This document shows, one piece after another, positions 9,082 through 18,041 of a stretch of 64,000 nucleotides of DNA; the first letter of the stretch is position 1, and every line of letters begins with the position of its first letter. Position numbers and translations under genes: made by a program. The notes beneath the pieces were generated by a model. The model was not told where the DNA came from. It made no database searches and worked only from the letters and a program-made list of their open reading frames with translations. This DNA is from Shiella aurantiaca. GTDB taxonomy: Bacteria; Bacteroidota; Bacteroidia; Cytophagales; Cyclobacteriaceae. Location of the stretch: NCBI GenBank assembly GCA_030412945.1, contig JAUHJS010000007.1, positions 186,001 through 250,000 of the forward strand, in the 5' to 3' direction.

Positions 9082-9117
9082 ATTGACTTTGGTAGGTGAT
9101 GTCAATGTAATCTACCA
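9082..9117 (+). promoter_or_regulatory. Interleaved inverted repeats (possible RNA pseudoknot) between cysD and cysN
   Basis: ATTGAC (9082-9087) is exactly complementary to GTCAAT (9101-9106), and TGGTAG (9090-9095) to CTACCA (9112-9117). The two stems interleave, which is the order of an H-type pseudoknot with loops of 2, 5 and 5 bases. Each could instead form alone as a 6-bp hairpin. There is no T-run, so it is not a plain terminator. The cysN start is 39 bases further on. A role in setting the CysD:CysN ratio is inference. Confidence 0.35.
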
Positions 9118-9155
9118 GTCTAAAATCTATTATCTCTTAGTCTAAAGAAAAGAAA

Positions 9156-10418
9156 ATGCAAGACGGATATTTAAATATGGAACTTCTACGCTTTACCACA
9201 GCCGGTAGTGTAGACGATGGCAAAAGTACCTTGATAGGCCGCTTATTGTACGATTCCAAATCAATTTTTGAAGACCAAATGGAGGCGGTGCAAGCTTCCA
9301 GTCAAAAGAAGGGCCTCGCCCATGTCGATTTATCCTTACTTACCGATGGCCTCAAGGCCGAGAGGGAGCAAGGGATTACCATTGATGTGGCCTACCGCTA
9401 TTTTGCTACGCCCAAGCGTAAGTTTATCATTGCCGATACACCTGGTCATATTCAATACACCCGCAACATGGTCACGGGCGCTTCTACCGCCAACTTGGCT
9501 TTGATATTAGTCGATGCGCGCAAAGGTATTTTGGAACAAACCTGTCGCCATAGTTTTATTGCCTCTTTATTGAAAATCCCTCACCTGATTGTGTGTGTTA
9601 ATAAAATGGATTTGGTGGATTATCAAGAGGAGCGCTACAACGAAATCGTGGCGGCTTATAAAAGCTTTGCTTCCAAACTGGAAATCACCGATGTGCATTT
9701 TGTGCCTATCAGCGCCCTGAATGGGGATAACGTGGTAGACAAATCGGCCAATATGCCTTGGTATCAGGGTTCTACTTTGCTGTACTTACTCGAAACCATT
9801 CATATCGGTAGCGACCACAACCACATCGATTGCCGTTTCCCTGTGCAGCAGGTCATCCGCCCTCACAAAACGAAGTTTCACGATTTCCGTGGCTATGCCG
9901 GCCGCATCTCAGGTGGTATCTTCAAAAAAGGCGATGAGGTGATGGTACTGCCTAGCGGATTTACCAGTAAAATCAAAAGCATACAAGTGGGTGAAAAACT
10001 GATTGAGGAGGCTTTTGCTCCTATGTCTGTCACCATGACTTTGGAAGATGAAATCGACATTAGCCGGGGCGATATGATCGTGCGCAGCAATAACCAACCC
10101 CAAAACGGGCAGGATATTGATGTGATGCTCTGCTGGTTTAATAATAAAGCCTATGTGCCGGGTGCCAAGTTTCATTTGAAACACACCAGCAACGATGCCC
10201 GCGCCATTATCAAGGAGATAAATTATAAGGTGGATATCAATACCCTGCACCGCATAGAGGATGATAAAACCCTGAATATGAACGATATCTGTCGGGTGAA
10301 AATCCGTGCTACCAAGCCGCTTTTGTTTGACTCGTACCGCAAAAATCGCAATACGGGAAGCATTATTTTGGTGGATGAAGCCACCAACGAAACCGTAGCC
10401 GCAGGCATGATTGTGTAA
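9156..10418 (+). CDS. cysN: Sulfate adenylyltransferase subunit 1 (GTPase)
   Basis: The 420-residue elongation-factor-like GTPase couples GTP hydrolysis to APS formation by CysD. The G1 loop GSVDDGKST is at residues 17-25, G3 is DTPGH starting at Asp94, and G4 NKMD follows in CVNKMDLVDY. The RLLYDSKSIFEDQ segment after G1 is characteristic of CysN rather than EF-Tu. Two beta-barrel domains follow (from about 230). There is no C-terminal APS kinase, consistent with the separate cysC. It is followed by cysQ after 2 bases. Confidence 0.98.
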   Translation: MQDGYLNMELLRFTTAGSVDDGKSTLIGRLLYDSKSIFEDQMEAVQASSQKKGLAHVDLSLLTDGLKAEREQGITIDVAYRYFATPKRKFIIADTPGHIQYTRNMVTGASTANLALILVDARKGILEQTCRHSFIASLLKIPHLIVCVNKMDLVDYQEERYNEIVAAYKSFASKLEITDVHFVPISALNGDNVVDKSANMPWYQGSTLLYLLETIHIGSDHNHIDCRFPVQQVIRPHKTKFHDFRGYAGRISGGIFKKGDEVMVLPSGFTSKIKSIQVGEKLIEEAFAPMSVTMTLEDEIDISRGDMIVRSNNQPQNGQDIDVMLCWFNNKAYVPGAKFHLKHTSNDARAIIKEINYKVDINTLHRIEDDKTLNMNDICRVKIRATKPLLFDSYRKNRNTGSIILVDEATNETVAAGMIV

Positions 10419-10420
10419 GC

Positions 10421-11185
10421 ATGGACAAAAATCAACTTTTACAAATCGCCTTACAGGCCAATGAAGCTGCAGCTAAGGCCATTCTGCATGTGTATACTAC
10501 GGAAGATTTTGGTGTGGAGATGAAAGGAGATGCCTCGCCACTCACCAAAGCCGATAAGGCCGCACACCAGGAAATTATGCGCTTTCTGGAAACTACGGGA
10601 ATTCCTGTGCTGAGCGAAGAAGGAAAAAATATTCCTTATGAGGAGCGAAAGCAATGGCAGCAGTTTTGGATGGTAGACCCGCTGGATGGTACCAAAGAAT
10701 TCATCAAGCGCAATGGCGAGTTTACGGTGAACATCGCGCTGATTGAAGGAAATGCCCCTGTTTTGGGTGTGGTAGGCGTGCCCGTAAGCGGTGAAGTGTT
10801 TTATGCCATACAAGGGCAAGGGGCTTTTTATCAGGAAAACTCGGAAGCGAAGGCAGTCCCCCTTAAGCAATCGGTGGCGGATTTGAACGCAGAAGGTTTG
10901 CGCATTGTGGCTTCCCGCTCTCATTTGAGTGAGGAAACGGAAGCCTTCGTGAATCAATTAAAAAACCCTGAAATGCGCAATGCAGGGAGTAGCCTAAAGT
11001 TTATGCTTCTGGCCAAAGGGGAAGCCGATGTGTATCCGCGCTATGCACCCACCATGGAGTGGGACACGGCCGCAGCCCATATCGTGGTGCAAGAGGCAGG
11101 CAAAAAAGTGCTTCAAAAGGATACCGATATCCCTTTGCAATACAATAAGCCCGATTTGCTCAATCCTTGGTTTTTGGTACATTAA
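10421..11185 (+). CDS. cysQ: 3'(2'),5'-bisphosphate nucleotidase (PAP phosphatase)
   Basis: The 254-residue protein belongs to the inositol monophosphatase fold. It has the metal-binding signatures LSEEGKNIPYEER and WMVDPLDGTKEFIKRNGEFT, the second being the CysQ form of the DPxDGT motif, and the late WDTAAAHIV block with the third metal-site Asp. CysQ removes the 3'-phosphate from PAP, the inhibitory product that every PAPS-dependent sulfotransferase and PAPS reductase releases. Its place directly after cysN fits that role. A strong terminator 20 bases downstream closes the operon. Confidence 0.95.
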   Translation: MDKNQLLQIALQANEAAAKAILHVYTTEDFGVEMKGDASPLTKADKAAHQEIMRFLETTGIPVLSEEGKNIPYEERKQWQQFWMVDPLDGTKEFIKRNGEFTVNIALIEGNAPVLGVVGVPVSGEVFYAIQGQGAFYQENSEAKAVPLKQSVADLNAEGLRIVASRSHLSEETEAFVNQLKNPEMRNAGSSLKFMLLAKGEADVYPRYAPTMEWDTAAAHIVVQEAGKKVLQKDTDIPLQYNKPDLLNPWFLVH

Positions 11186-11204
11186 ATTAGGATTTATCAT
11201 TTGT

Positions 11205-11250
11205 AAAGCGCAGGTCTTGCTTCCGAAAAGAGGAGCGAGGCCTGCGCTTT
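11205..11250 (+). terminator. Terminator closing the sulfate operon
   Basis: AAAGCGCAGG at 11205-11214 pairs exactly with CCTGCGCTTT at 11241-11250. The stem extends inwards with mismatches (TCTTGCTTCC against GGAGCGAGG) around an AAAAGA loop, followed by the T-rich tract GTATTTTATTTT. It is the longest hairpin between cysQ and kdsC. Confidence 0.85.
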
Positions 11251-11276
11251 GTATTTTATTTTACATCGAATGCTTT

Positions 11277-11306
11277 TTTGCTTAGCATCTTAGGAGGGAA
11301 TCTTTG
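11277..11306 (+). promoter_or_regulatory. Candidate promoter of kdsC
   Basis: TTTG at 11277-11280 and AATCTTTG at 11299-11306 lie 18 bases apart, resembling the Bacteroidota -33/-7 pair TTTG and TAnnTTTG with one mismatch in the -7 box. The kdsC ATG is 11 bases downstream. The position, just after the operon terminator, fits a fresh transcription start. Confidence 0.45.
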
Positions 11307-11317
11307 TATTTTTCGGC

Positions 11318-11872
11318 ATGGAAAATTACTTTTCTTTTCACGCGCCCGAGCGCATTGCCAAAGCCCAAAAAATCAAAGCGATTATTACCGATGTAGATGG
11401 GGTGCTGACCGATGGGGGAATTATCTATGATAATGCGGGCGTGGAATTCAAGCGGTTTAATGTGAAAGACGGCCAAGTGATAAAGACCCTGCGCGAGCAA
11501 GGATTGCTAACGGGTGTAATCACCGGGCGCAACTCCGAGGTGGTGAAATTCCGCTGTAGGGAACTGAAATTCGATTTTCATCACCACGGGGTGAAAAACA
11601 AGGTAGCAGTTTTGGAAAAAGAGCTGCTCGATAGGAATCTGACTTGGGAAGAAGTGGCGTACATAGGTGATGACTTGCCCGATTTGTGTATTTTTGAGAA
11701 ATGTGGTTTATCGGTGTTACCTTCCGATGGACTTGCGTATTTACAAAAGGAAGTGGATTGGGTGGCACAGGCCGTAGGTGGCAGTGGCGTATTTAGGGAA
11801 GTGGCCGATTTTATTCTATGGGCGCAAGGAAGATTGGAAAGCGTAATCGCGCGCAACCGCCTCGGGGAATAA
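11318..11872 (+). CDS. kdsC: 3-deoxy-D-manno-octulosonate 8-phosphate phosphatase
   Basis: The 184-residue protein is a C0-type HAD phosphatase. The catalytic DVDGVLTDGG motif has the nucleophile Asp25 and acid/base Asp27. GVITGRNSEVV carries the motif II Thr, and IGDDLPDLCIFEKCGL is motif IV. KdsC removes the phosphate from KDO 8-phosphate in LPS inner-core synthesis. The related NeuA-linked phosphatases look similar, but the KDO 8-P synthase gene six kilobases downstream makes KdsC the best choice. It is monocistronic or starts a unit with the very large surface protein gene 73 bases later. Confidence 0.9.
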   Translation: MENYFSFHAPERIAKAQKIKAIITDVDGVLTDGGIIYDNAGVEFKRFNVKDGQVIKTLREQGLLTGVITGRNSEVVKFRCRELKFDFHHHGVKNKVAVLEKELLDRNLTWEEVAYIGDDLPDLCIFEKCGLSVLPSDGLAYLQKEVDWVAQAVGGSGVFREVADFILWAQGRLESVIARNRLGE

Positions 11873-11945
11873 ATTCTTAATTAATTTACCCAAGCAACTG
11901 TTTTTTTTTAACTTACGTATTCGATTTATTTTTTTAAACTATATC

Positions 11946-14900
11946 ATGAAAGCATCTCTGCATAAGCTCTTTTGGGGAAGCCTCCTTATTGTGCTAACAA
12001 GCTCACCATTGTTGGCGCAATTGACCTCTGCCTCCGTTGGTGGAACAGCCACCATTTGTGAAGGAGCATCTACTAATCTTACGTTTACCATGGTGGGCGG
12101 TGCTGGGCCTTATGATGTAGAGTATACCGATGGGACTGATACTTTTCAAGAAAATGGTCTTTTGAATGGAGGCACAGTTTCCGTAAACCCTACGGTTAAT
12201 ACGAGCTATTCTATTGTTTCGGTTACTGATACAGATGATTTAATCTCGATAGGAGTACAGCCTGGCACGGCCACCATCACGGTAAACCCAACGCCCACAG
12301 CCGCTTTGAGCGGCACGGCCACGATATGTGAAGGAAACAGCACAGACTTGACCTTCACCTTGACGGGCAATGGCCCATTTGATGTGGAATACAGCGATGG
12401 CACAAATACATTCTTATTAAATAGTATAAATGACGGGCACACCGAAGGAGTAAGCCCAACGGTCAACACGAGCTATAGCTTGGTAAGCGTAACGGACAAC
12501 AGTACCCCAGCTTGTGTGGGCACTTTGTCGGGCACGGCCATTATCACGGTGAACCCAACGCCTACCGCTACCTTGAGCGGTACCGCCACCATGTGCGAAG
12601 GCAGCAGCACAGACTTGACCTTCACCTTGACGGGCAATGGCCCATTTGATGTGGAATACAGCGATGGCACAAATACATTCTTATTAAATAGTATAAATGA
12701 CGGGCACACCGAAGGAGTAAGCCCAACGGTCAACACGAGCTATAGCTTGGTAAGCGTAACGGACAACAGTACACCGGCCTGTACGGGCACTTTATCAGGA
12801 AGTGCTGTAATCACGGTACGCCCTTTGCCATCAGCCGGACTCTCTGGTTCTGCTACTATTTGTGAGGGGGAGATAGCAGATATCACTATTGATATCGATC
12901 AAGCAGGGGTTTTCGATATTGAAATTTCAGACGGAAGTACTACCGCCATTATTCAAAAGGAAAATGGGCAAACCATTTCTTATCAACCGAGTACTACCAC
13001 CATCTATTCTATTGTATCTATCGCCTATACCGATGCTCCTACATGTAGCGTAGCAGGCAATGGTATTGAGGCTACTCTTACGGTAAATCCTCTCCCTACA
13101 GGAGAAATCACAGGAAGTACGAGTATTTGTGAAGGTTCTTCTGCCGATATCACCTTTGTGCTTACGGGCAATGGCCCATTTGATGTAGAATATACAGATG
13201 GTACAAATACTACTTTATTGAGTGGGATAAATTCTGGAGAAGTTGTTTCCGTATCACCCAATATTACCACCGATTACACTATTACTTCCATCACCGATAG
13301 CAGCACACCCACAGCTTGTTCAGTGGCTTCCGGTACGGCCGATGCTACTATCACGGTGCTAGCCTTGCCTTCGGGAAGTATAAGTGGCAATACCATTATC
13401 TGTGCCGGACAAAGTACCGATATCACCTTCAATCTTACAGGAGTCGGCCCTTTTGATGTAAGTTATACCGATGGTACAAGCACATTCGATCTTGAGGGTA
13501 TTTATGATGGACATACAGAACCTGTAAGCCCAACAGTTACTACTACCTATTCTATTACGGCCATTTCAGATGCCAATACGCCTGTTTGTTCGGTAGCCTC
13601 TGGTACCGGGCAAGCCGTGATAACAGTTAATGAAGCGCCTACGGCAGGAATTTCTGGGACAGTTTCCATTTGTCCTGGGGAAACAGCTACCCTTACTTTC
13701 GACCTCACTGGTCAGGAGCCTTTTGATATAAGCTATACCGATGGAACTACGCAATATGATTTGTTCAACATCAGTAATGGTCATACGGTGGATGTCAACC
13801 CATCGGCCACTACTACTTATTCCATTTTATCGATTACCGATGACAATACGCCTGCATGTACCGTGAATGCGGGAATTGCAGAGGCAATAATCACCGTCAA
13901 TACCCCGCCTACGGCCGTCTTGAGTGGCAATGCCTCTATTTGTAACGGTTCCAGTACGCCTTTAACCTTTACACTCACAGGTGTGGGGCCATTTGATGTC
14001 ACCTATCGTGATGTGAGTACCAATACCGAGGTCTTGCTCACAGGAATTAGTAATGGACATCAGGTAAGTGTAAGTCCAACGAGTACCCGTAGCTATCAAT
14101 TGGTTTCGGTAACAGATAGTAATAGCCCCGTTTGCTCAGGCAATGTGTCGGGCACGGCTTCCATTAGCGTTACCGATTTGCCCCAAGCTACCTTGTCGGG
14201 CACGGCTCAGATTTGCGCAGGTGAAAGCACCGATTTGCTCTTCACCATTGTAGGTGGAGGAACCTATAATGTGGTCTACACCGATGGTACAAGTAGTTTT
14301 CCCCTCAATAATATTTCCAGTGGCCATACGGTGAGTGTAAGTCCAACTAATAATACTACTTATTCCTTAGTATCCGTTCAGGGCTTTGCTTCTCCTTTTT
14401 GTGTGGGAACCGTATCCGGAACGGCTGTCGTAAGCATAGAGCCGCAGGTGCAAGCCTCCATTAGCGGCACAACTACCCTCTGCGAAGGCGAATCTACCTT
14501 GATTACCTTCTCTTTCGATGACAGCGATGCCTATAATGTAATTTTGAATGATGGTACGCAGGATATCGCACTCAATGCCATCACCAATAATTTTACCTAT
14601 GAAGTAACACCTGCTGCCACTACTACTTATGCCCTCACAAGCGTAGAAGAAGCCAATGCGCCCATTTGTGCGGGAGCCATCACGGGTTCGGCTGTAACAG
14701 TTACTGTAAACGAAGTACCCACGGCTCTTCTTTCCGGCAATGCCGCCATTTGTGAAGGAAGTAGTACCAATTTAACATTTGACCTAACGGGCAATGGTCC
14801 TTTTGATGTGGAATATTCCGATGGTACCAATACTTTCTTATTATCAGATATAGTTGATGGCCATACCGAATCGGTTAGCCCAAGTGCATCAACCTCTTAT

Positions 14901-17900
14901 ACGCTGATTTCGGTTAGCGATAATAATACGCCAGTTTGTACAGGAACTGTTTCCGGCTCTGCGGATGTGGTGGTCAATACCTTGCCTTCCGTTACATTGA
15001 GCGGAAGCACTACGCTCTGTCTGGGAGAAGAAGCGGAATTGATTTTTACACTAAGCGGAGCGGGGCCATTTGATGTAGTCTACACCGATGGGACGGATAA
15101 TTTTGAATTGTTAGACATCACCAACGGGCATGCCATTTTCCTTAGCCCTGAAGTGACGACTACGTATAGCCTAGTTTCAGTTACGGATAGCAATATTCCT
15201 TCTTGTCAAGGCAATCTTAGCGGTAGCGCAGTAGTTACGGTAAATCAATTGCCTACCGCTGTGTTATCGGGTGGCGCTACTTTGTGCGAAGGAGAATCGA
15301 CTGCTTTAAGCTTCAGCCTAACAGGGGTCGGGCCTTTTGATGTGGTGTATTCTGATGGACAAAATCAATTCACACTCAATGATATCTCCAATGGACATAG
15401 CCTTGACGTAAGTCCAAATGAAAGCACCACCTATAGTTTGGTTTCGGTGCAGGATGCCCAAAGCCCCGTTTGTTCGGGAGCGGTAAGCGGCACGGCTGTG
15501 GTGAGCGTCAATGCCAAAGGCACTGCCAGTATTTCGGGCAGCACAAGCCTTTGTGCAGGCGAATCGGGCACTTTGAACTTTAGTTTATCGGGCGTGGGAC
15601 CCTTCGATGTGGTCTATTCCGATGGGACTAGCAATATCACCTTATTCGATATTGCCGATGGTCATCAAATTACGGTAAGTCCTACTGCCACCACCATCTA
15701 TAGCTTAGTCAGCGTGCAAGACAGCCAAGTGCCTTCTTGTCCGGCTGTAGCCAGCGGCAGCGCGGTAGTAGTGGTGAATGAACTGCCCCAAGCTAGTCTA
15801 AGCGGAGGAGGCGACTATTGCGTGGGCGAGGCCGCAGTCTTGGTGTTTGGTTTGCAAGGATTTGGCCCATTTGATGTAGTCTATACCGATGGGACGGAGG
15901 AATTTACACTCACCAATATCACCAATAATCACTTTATACAAGTAAGTCCTACCGAGACTACCACCTATTCCCTTGTCTCAGTTCACGATGCCAACACCCC
16001 AAGCTGTAGTGGCACCTTGAGTGGAGAAGCAGTAGTGGTTATCGATGAACCAACCTTTGCTTCCTTGAATGGAAGTACCACCCTCTGTGCAGGCGATGCG
16101 GCTATCTTGACTTTCGATTTGCAAGGCATTGGCCCCTTTGACGTAACCTACACCGATGGCACCAGCGAGATTACCTTGTTCGATATTGCCGATGGACATA
16201 CCTTGAACGTTTCGCCTAGTCAAACCACTAATTACCTTATTACGCAAGTGGTAGGATCTGGTGCGGGGGTATGTGAAGGAAATATTATAGATGGGGCCAC
16301 TGTAACGGTGCAAGATACCTATTCAGCCCTGATTTCTGGAGATGCTCTGATTTGTGCCGGAACTTCCGCAGAAATTAGCGTCAACCTTACCGGACAAGCC
16401 CCTTGGACCATAGAAGTAACCGATGGCACCACCACTACTACCTATGCTGATATTACAGCCAGTCCATTTACCATAAAAGTGAGTCCGAGTAGTACGCGCA
16501 CCTATTTTATCACCAGCGTGGCCGATGCGGCCAATACCGCTTGCGGATCCTTTACAGGTTTGGCTACCGTGAATGTGCAGGGCGTATTGGAAAACAATAC
16601 ACTTATCCAGCCAGCAAACGAACTAAATTGTGGTGCTATTGGGTCATTTGTCATTACAGGAGCATTGCCCACCGGAGGTGATGGTACCTATGCCTATACC
16701 TGGCAGCGCAGGCGCAATGGAGGCGAATGGGCCAATGTTGGAAGCAATCAAAATCTGTCGGAAAACCCCATTACCCAAATTGGTCTGTATGAGTACAGGC
16801 GCTTGGTGAATTCTGGACTTTGCGATAGCGAAAGTAACATTGTAAGCTTACAGGTAAGTCCACCCATCACCAATAACCTGATTGAAGACCCTACCAATGA
16901 TGTGTTCTGCGATGGAAATGTAGACTTCTTATTGGAAGGCAATGTGCCAAACGGGGCGGATGAAAGTATTGTATACACCTGGCAGCGAAGTGCCGATGAA
17001 GGGCAGTCCTGGGAAGATATCGGTAGCGGGCAAACCTATCAGGAGGTAGCTACACTCACTTCAGGAATTTATCAGTTCCGCAGAGTGGTAAACACTGCGA
17101 GTTGCCCCAGCGAAAATATCAGTAACGTAATCCGTATTCAGGTGCTAGAACCTTTGAGCGCCAATAGTATCACCGAGCCGGAAAACCTTCTTTTCTGTGC
17201 CTCAGCAGGAGCGCAAGTGCTAGAAGCTAGCGCAGTGAGTGGGGGACAAGGTATTCAGATTTTCTATGCATGGGAAACCTTGGTAGACGGAGTGTGGGAA
17301 GAAATCCCCATGGCGATTGAACAAAACTATGAATGGCCGGGAAGTAGTGAACTGGGTGTTTATACCTTCCGCAGAAGAGCCTATGTGGAAGCCTGCGAAT
17401 CGATAAGCAATGAAGTTCTTTTTGAAATCAACGAAAATCCTCAAATTACAGGCTTTGATGTACAAGCACCGGGGCGCAACCAAAACAATGGAAGCATCAC
17501 TGTGGAGGTAAGTGGAGGTACTTCTCCTTATTTCTATGCATGGTCAACGGGAGCGACTACTGCTCAAATCAATCAGATAGGAGCGGGAAGCTATCAGGTG
17601 ACCGTTACCGATAGCAAAGGATGTAGCGCTCAAGGCACACAAGCCATAGAAGGAGTATTGGGTATCGGAGAAGAATGGGTGGAGTCGCTTAAATTATATC
17701 CTAACCCAAGCCGCAATATCCTGAATCTTCAAATTGCCTTCGGAAAACCCGAAAGCGGACAGCTGCGCTTGCTCAGCTTAGAGGGTAAAGAAGTTATGCT
17801 GCGTAGCTTTGAGCAAGTACTTTCAGCCGATTGGCAGCTAGATGTAAGCTCACTGCCTGCGGGGCAATACCTTGTTCGGATTGAAAGCCAAACGCAGGTG

Positions 17901-17930
17901 ATACATCGTAAGTTTACCAAGCTCCCTTAA
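11946..17930 (+). CDS. Giant T9SS-secreted surface protein with 17 Ig-like tandem repeats
   Basis: The 1994-residue protein has a signal peptide (residues 1-25), then 17 tandem repeats of about 89 residues (about 26-1545), three different Ig-like modules with YTWQR or YAWET cores (about 1546-1832), an SprB-like module (about 1833-1912) and a type IX sorting domain starting at LKLYPNPS. Each repeat follows the scheme LSGxATICEGxST, then GPFDVxYTDGT, GHxxxVSP and TTYSLVSVTD, ending xPxCxGxxSGxAxVTVN. There is one Cys near the start and one near the end, likely forming a disulfide in each repeat. It is probably exported by T9SS and attached to the surface as an adhesin or gliding-type protein; the role is inference. 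Repeats 2 and 3 share a 167-bp identical DNA stretch. Confidence 0.93.
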   Translation: MKASLHKLFWGSLLIVLTSSPLLAQLTSASVGGTATICEGASTNLTFTMVGGAGPYDVEYTDGTDTFQENGLLNGGTVSVNPTVNTSYSIVSVTDTDDLISIGVQPGTATITVNPTPTAALSGTATICEGNSTDLTFTLTGNGPFDVEYSDGTNTFLLNSINDGHTEGVSPTVNTSYSLVSVTDNSTPACVGTLSGTAIITVNPTPTATLSGTATMCEGSSTDLTFTLTGNGPFDVEYSDGTNTFLLNSINDGHTEGVSPTVNTSYSLVSVTDNSTPACTGTLSGSAVITVRPLPSAGLSGSATICEGEIADITIDIDQAGVFDIEISDGSTTAIIQKENGQTISYQPSTTTIYSIVSIAYTDAPTCSVAGNGIEATLTVNPLPTGEITGSTSICEGSSADITFVLTGNGPFDVEYTDGTNTTLLSGINSGEVVSVSPNITTDYTITSITDSSTPTACSVASGTADATITVLALPSGSISGNTIICAGQSTDITFNLTGVGPFDVSYTDGTSTFDLEGIYDGHTEPVSPTVTTTYSITAISDANTPVCSVASGTGQAVITVNEAPTAGISGTVSICPGETATLTFDLTGQEPFDISYTDGTTQYDLFNISNGHTVDVNPSATTTYSILSITDDNTPACTVNAGIAEAIITVNTPPTAVLSGNASICNGSSTPLTFTLTGVGPFDVTYRDVSTNTEVLLTGISNGHQVSVSPTSTRSYQLVSVTDSNSPVCSGNVSGTASISVTDLPQATLSGTAQICAGESTDLLFTIVGGGTYNVVYTDGTSSFPLNNISSGHTVSVSPTNNTTYSLVSVQGFASPFCVGTVSGTAVVSIEPQVQASISGTTTLCEGESTLITFSFDDSDAYNVILNDGTQDIALNAITNNFTYEVTPAATTTYALTSVEEANAPICAGAITGSAVTVTVNEVPTALLSGNAAICEGSSTNLTFDLTGNGPFDVEYSDGTNTFLLSDIVDGHTESVSPSASTSYTLISVSDNNTPVCTGTVSGSADVVVNTLPSVTLSGSTTLCLGEEAELIFTLSGAGPFDVVYTDGTDNFELLDITNGHAIFLSPEVTTTYSLVSVTDSNIPSCQGNLSGSAVVTVNQLPTAVLSGGATLCEGESTALSFSLTGVGPFDVVYSDGQNQFTLNDISNGHSLDVSPNESTTYSLVSVQDAQSPVCSGAVSGTAVVSVNAKGTASISGSTSLCAGESGTLNFSLSGVGPFDVVYSDGTSNITLFDIADGHQITVSPTATTIYSLVSVQDSQVPSCPAVASGSAVVVVNELPQASLSGGGDYCVGEAAVLVFGLQGFGPFDVVYTDGTEEFTLTNITNNHFIQVSPTETTTYSLVSVHDANTPSCSGTLSGEAVVVIDEPTFASLNGSTTLCAGDAAILTFDLQGIGPFDVTYTDGTSEITLFDIADGHTLNVSPSQTTNYLITQVVGSGAGVCEGNIIDGATVTVQDTYSALISGDALICAGTSAEISVNLTGQAPWTIEVTDGTTTTTYADITASPFTIKVSPSSTRTYFITSVADAANTACGSFTGLATVNVQGVLENNTLIQPANELNCGAIGSFVITGALPTGGDGTYAYTWQRRRNGGEWANVGSNQNLSENPITQIGLYEYRRLVNSGLCDSESNIVSLQVSPPITNNLIEDPTNDVFCDGNVDFLLEGNVPNGADESIVYTWQRSADEGQSWEDIGSGQTYQEVATLTSGIYQFRRVVNTASCPSENISNVIRIQVLEPLSANSITEPENLLFCASAGAQVLEASAVSGGQGIQIFYAWETLVDGVWEEIPMAIEQNYEWPGSSELGVYTFRRRAYVEACESISNEVLFEINENPQITGFDVQAPGRNQNNGSITVEVSGGTSPYFYAWSTGATTAQINQIGAGSYQVTVTDSKGCSAQGTQAIEGVLGIGEEWVESLKLYPNPSRNILNLQIAFGKPESGQLRLLSLEGKEVMLRSFEQVLSADWQLDVSSLPAGQYLVRIESQTQVIHRKFTKLP
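12021..16580 (+). repeat. 17 tandem protein-coding repeats of about 267 bp
   Basis: These are the DNA repeats encoding residues 26-1545 of the surface protein. Most copies have diverged, especially at third codon positions, but 12339-12505 and 12606-12772 are identical over 167 bases at a spacing of exactly 267. This shows recent duplication or gene conversion and makes the locus prone to repeat-number change and assembly error. Confidence 0.92.
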
Positions 17931-18041
17931 GCTAGATGCAGGAAAGGGGGAATCTCCATGAGGGGATTCTCCACCCTCCAATGCTTTGTTAGAAGGCTTT
18001 TTTATGCTAGTTTTGAGTAAAATTTTTATACGAATCATCAC

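Noticed and set aside
12206-12736. Two near-identical minus-strand frames inside the adhesin gene
   Set aside because: They are antisense shadows of the duplicated repeats 2 and 3; useful only as a sign of the recent duplication.
17940-18000. Possible terminator after the adhesin gene
   Set aside because: A GGGGAATC/GATTCTCC stem exists, but the nearest T-run is about 25 bases away, so I could not support an intrinsic terminator.
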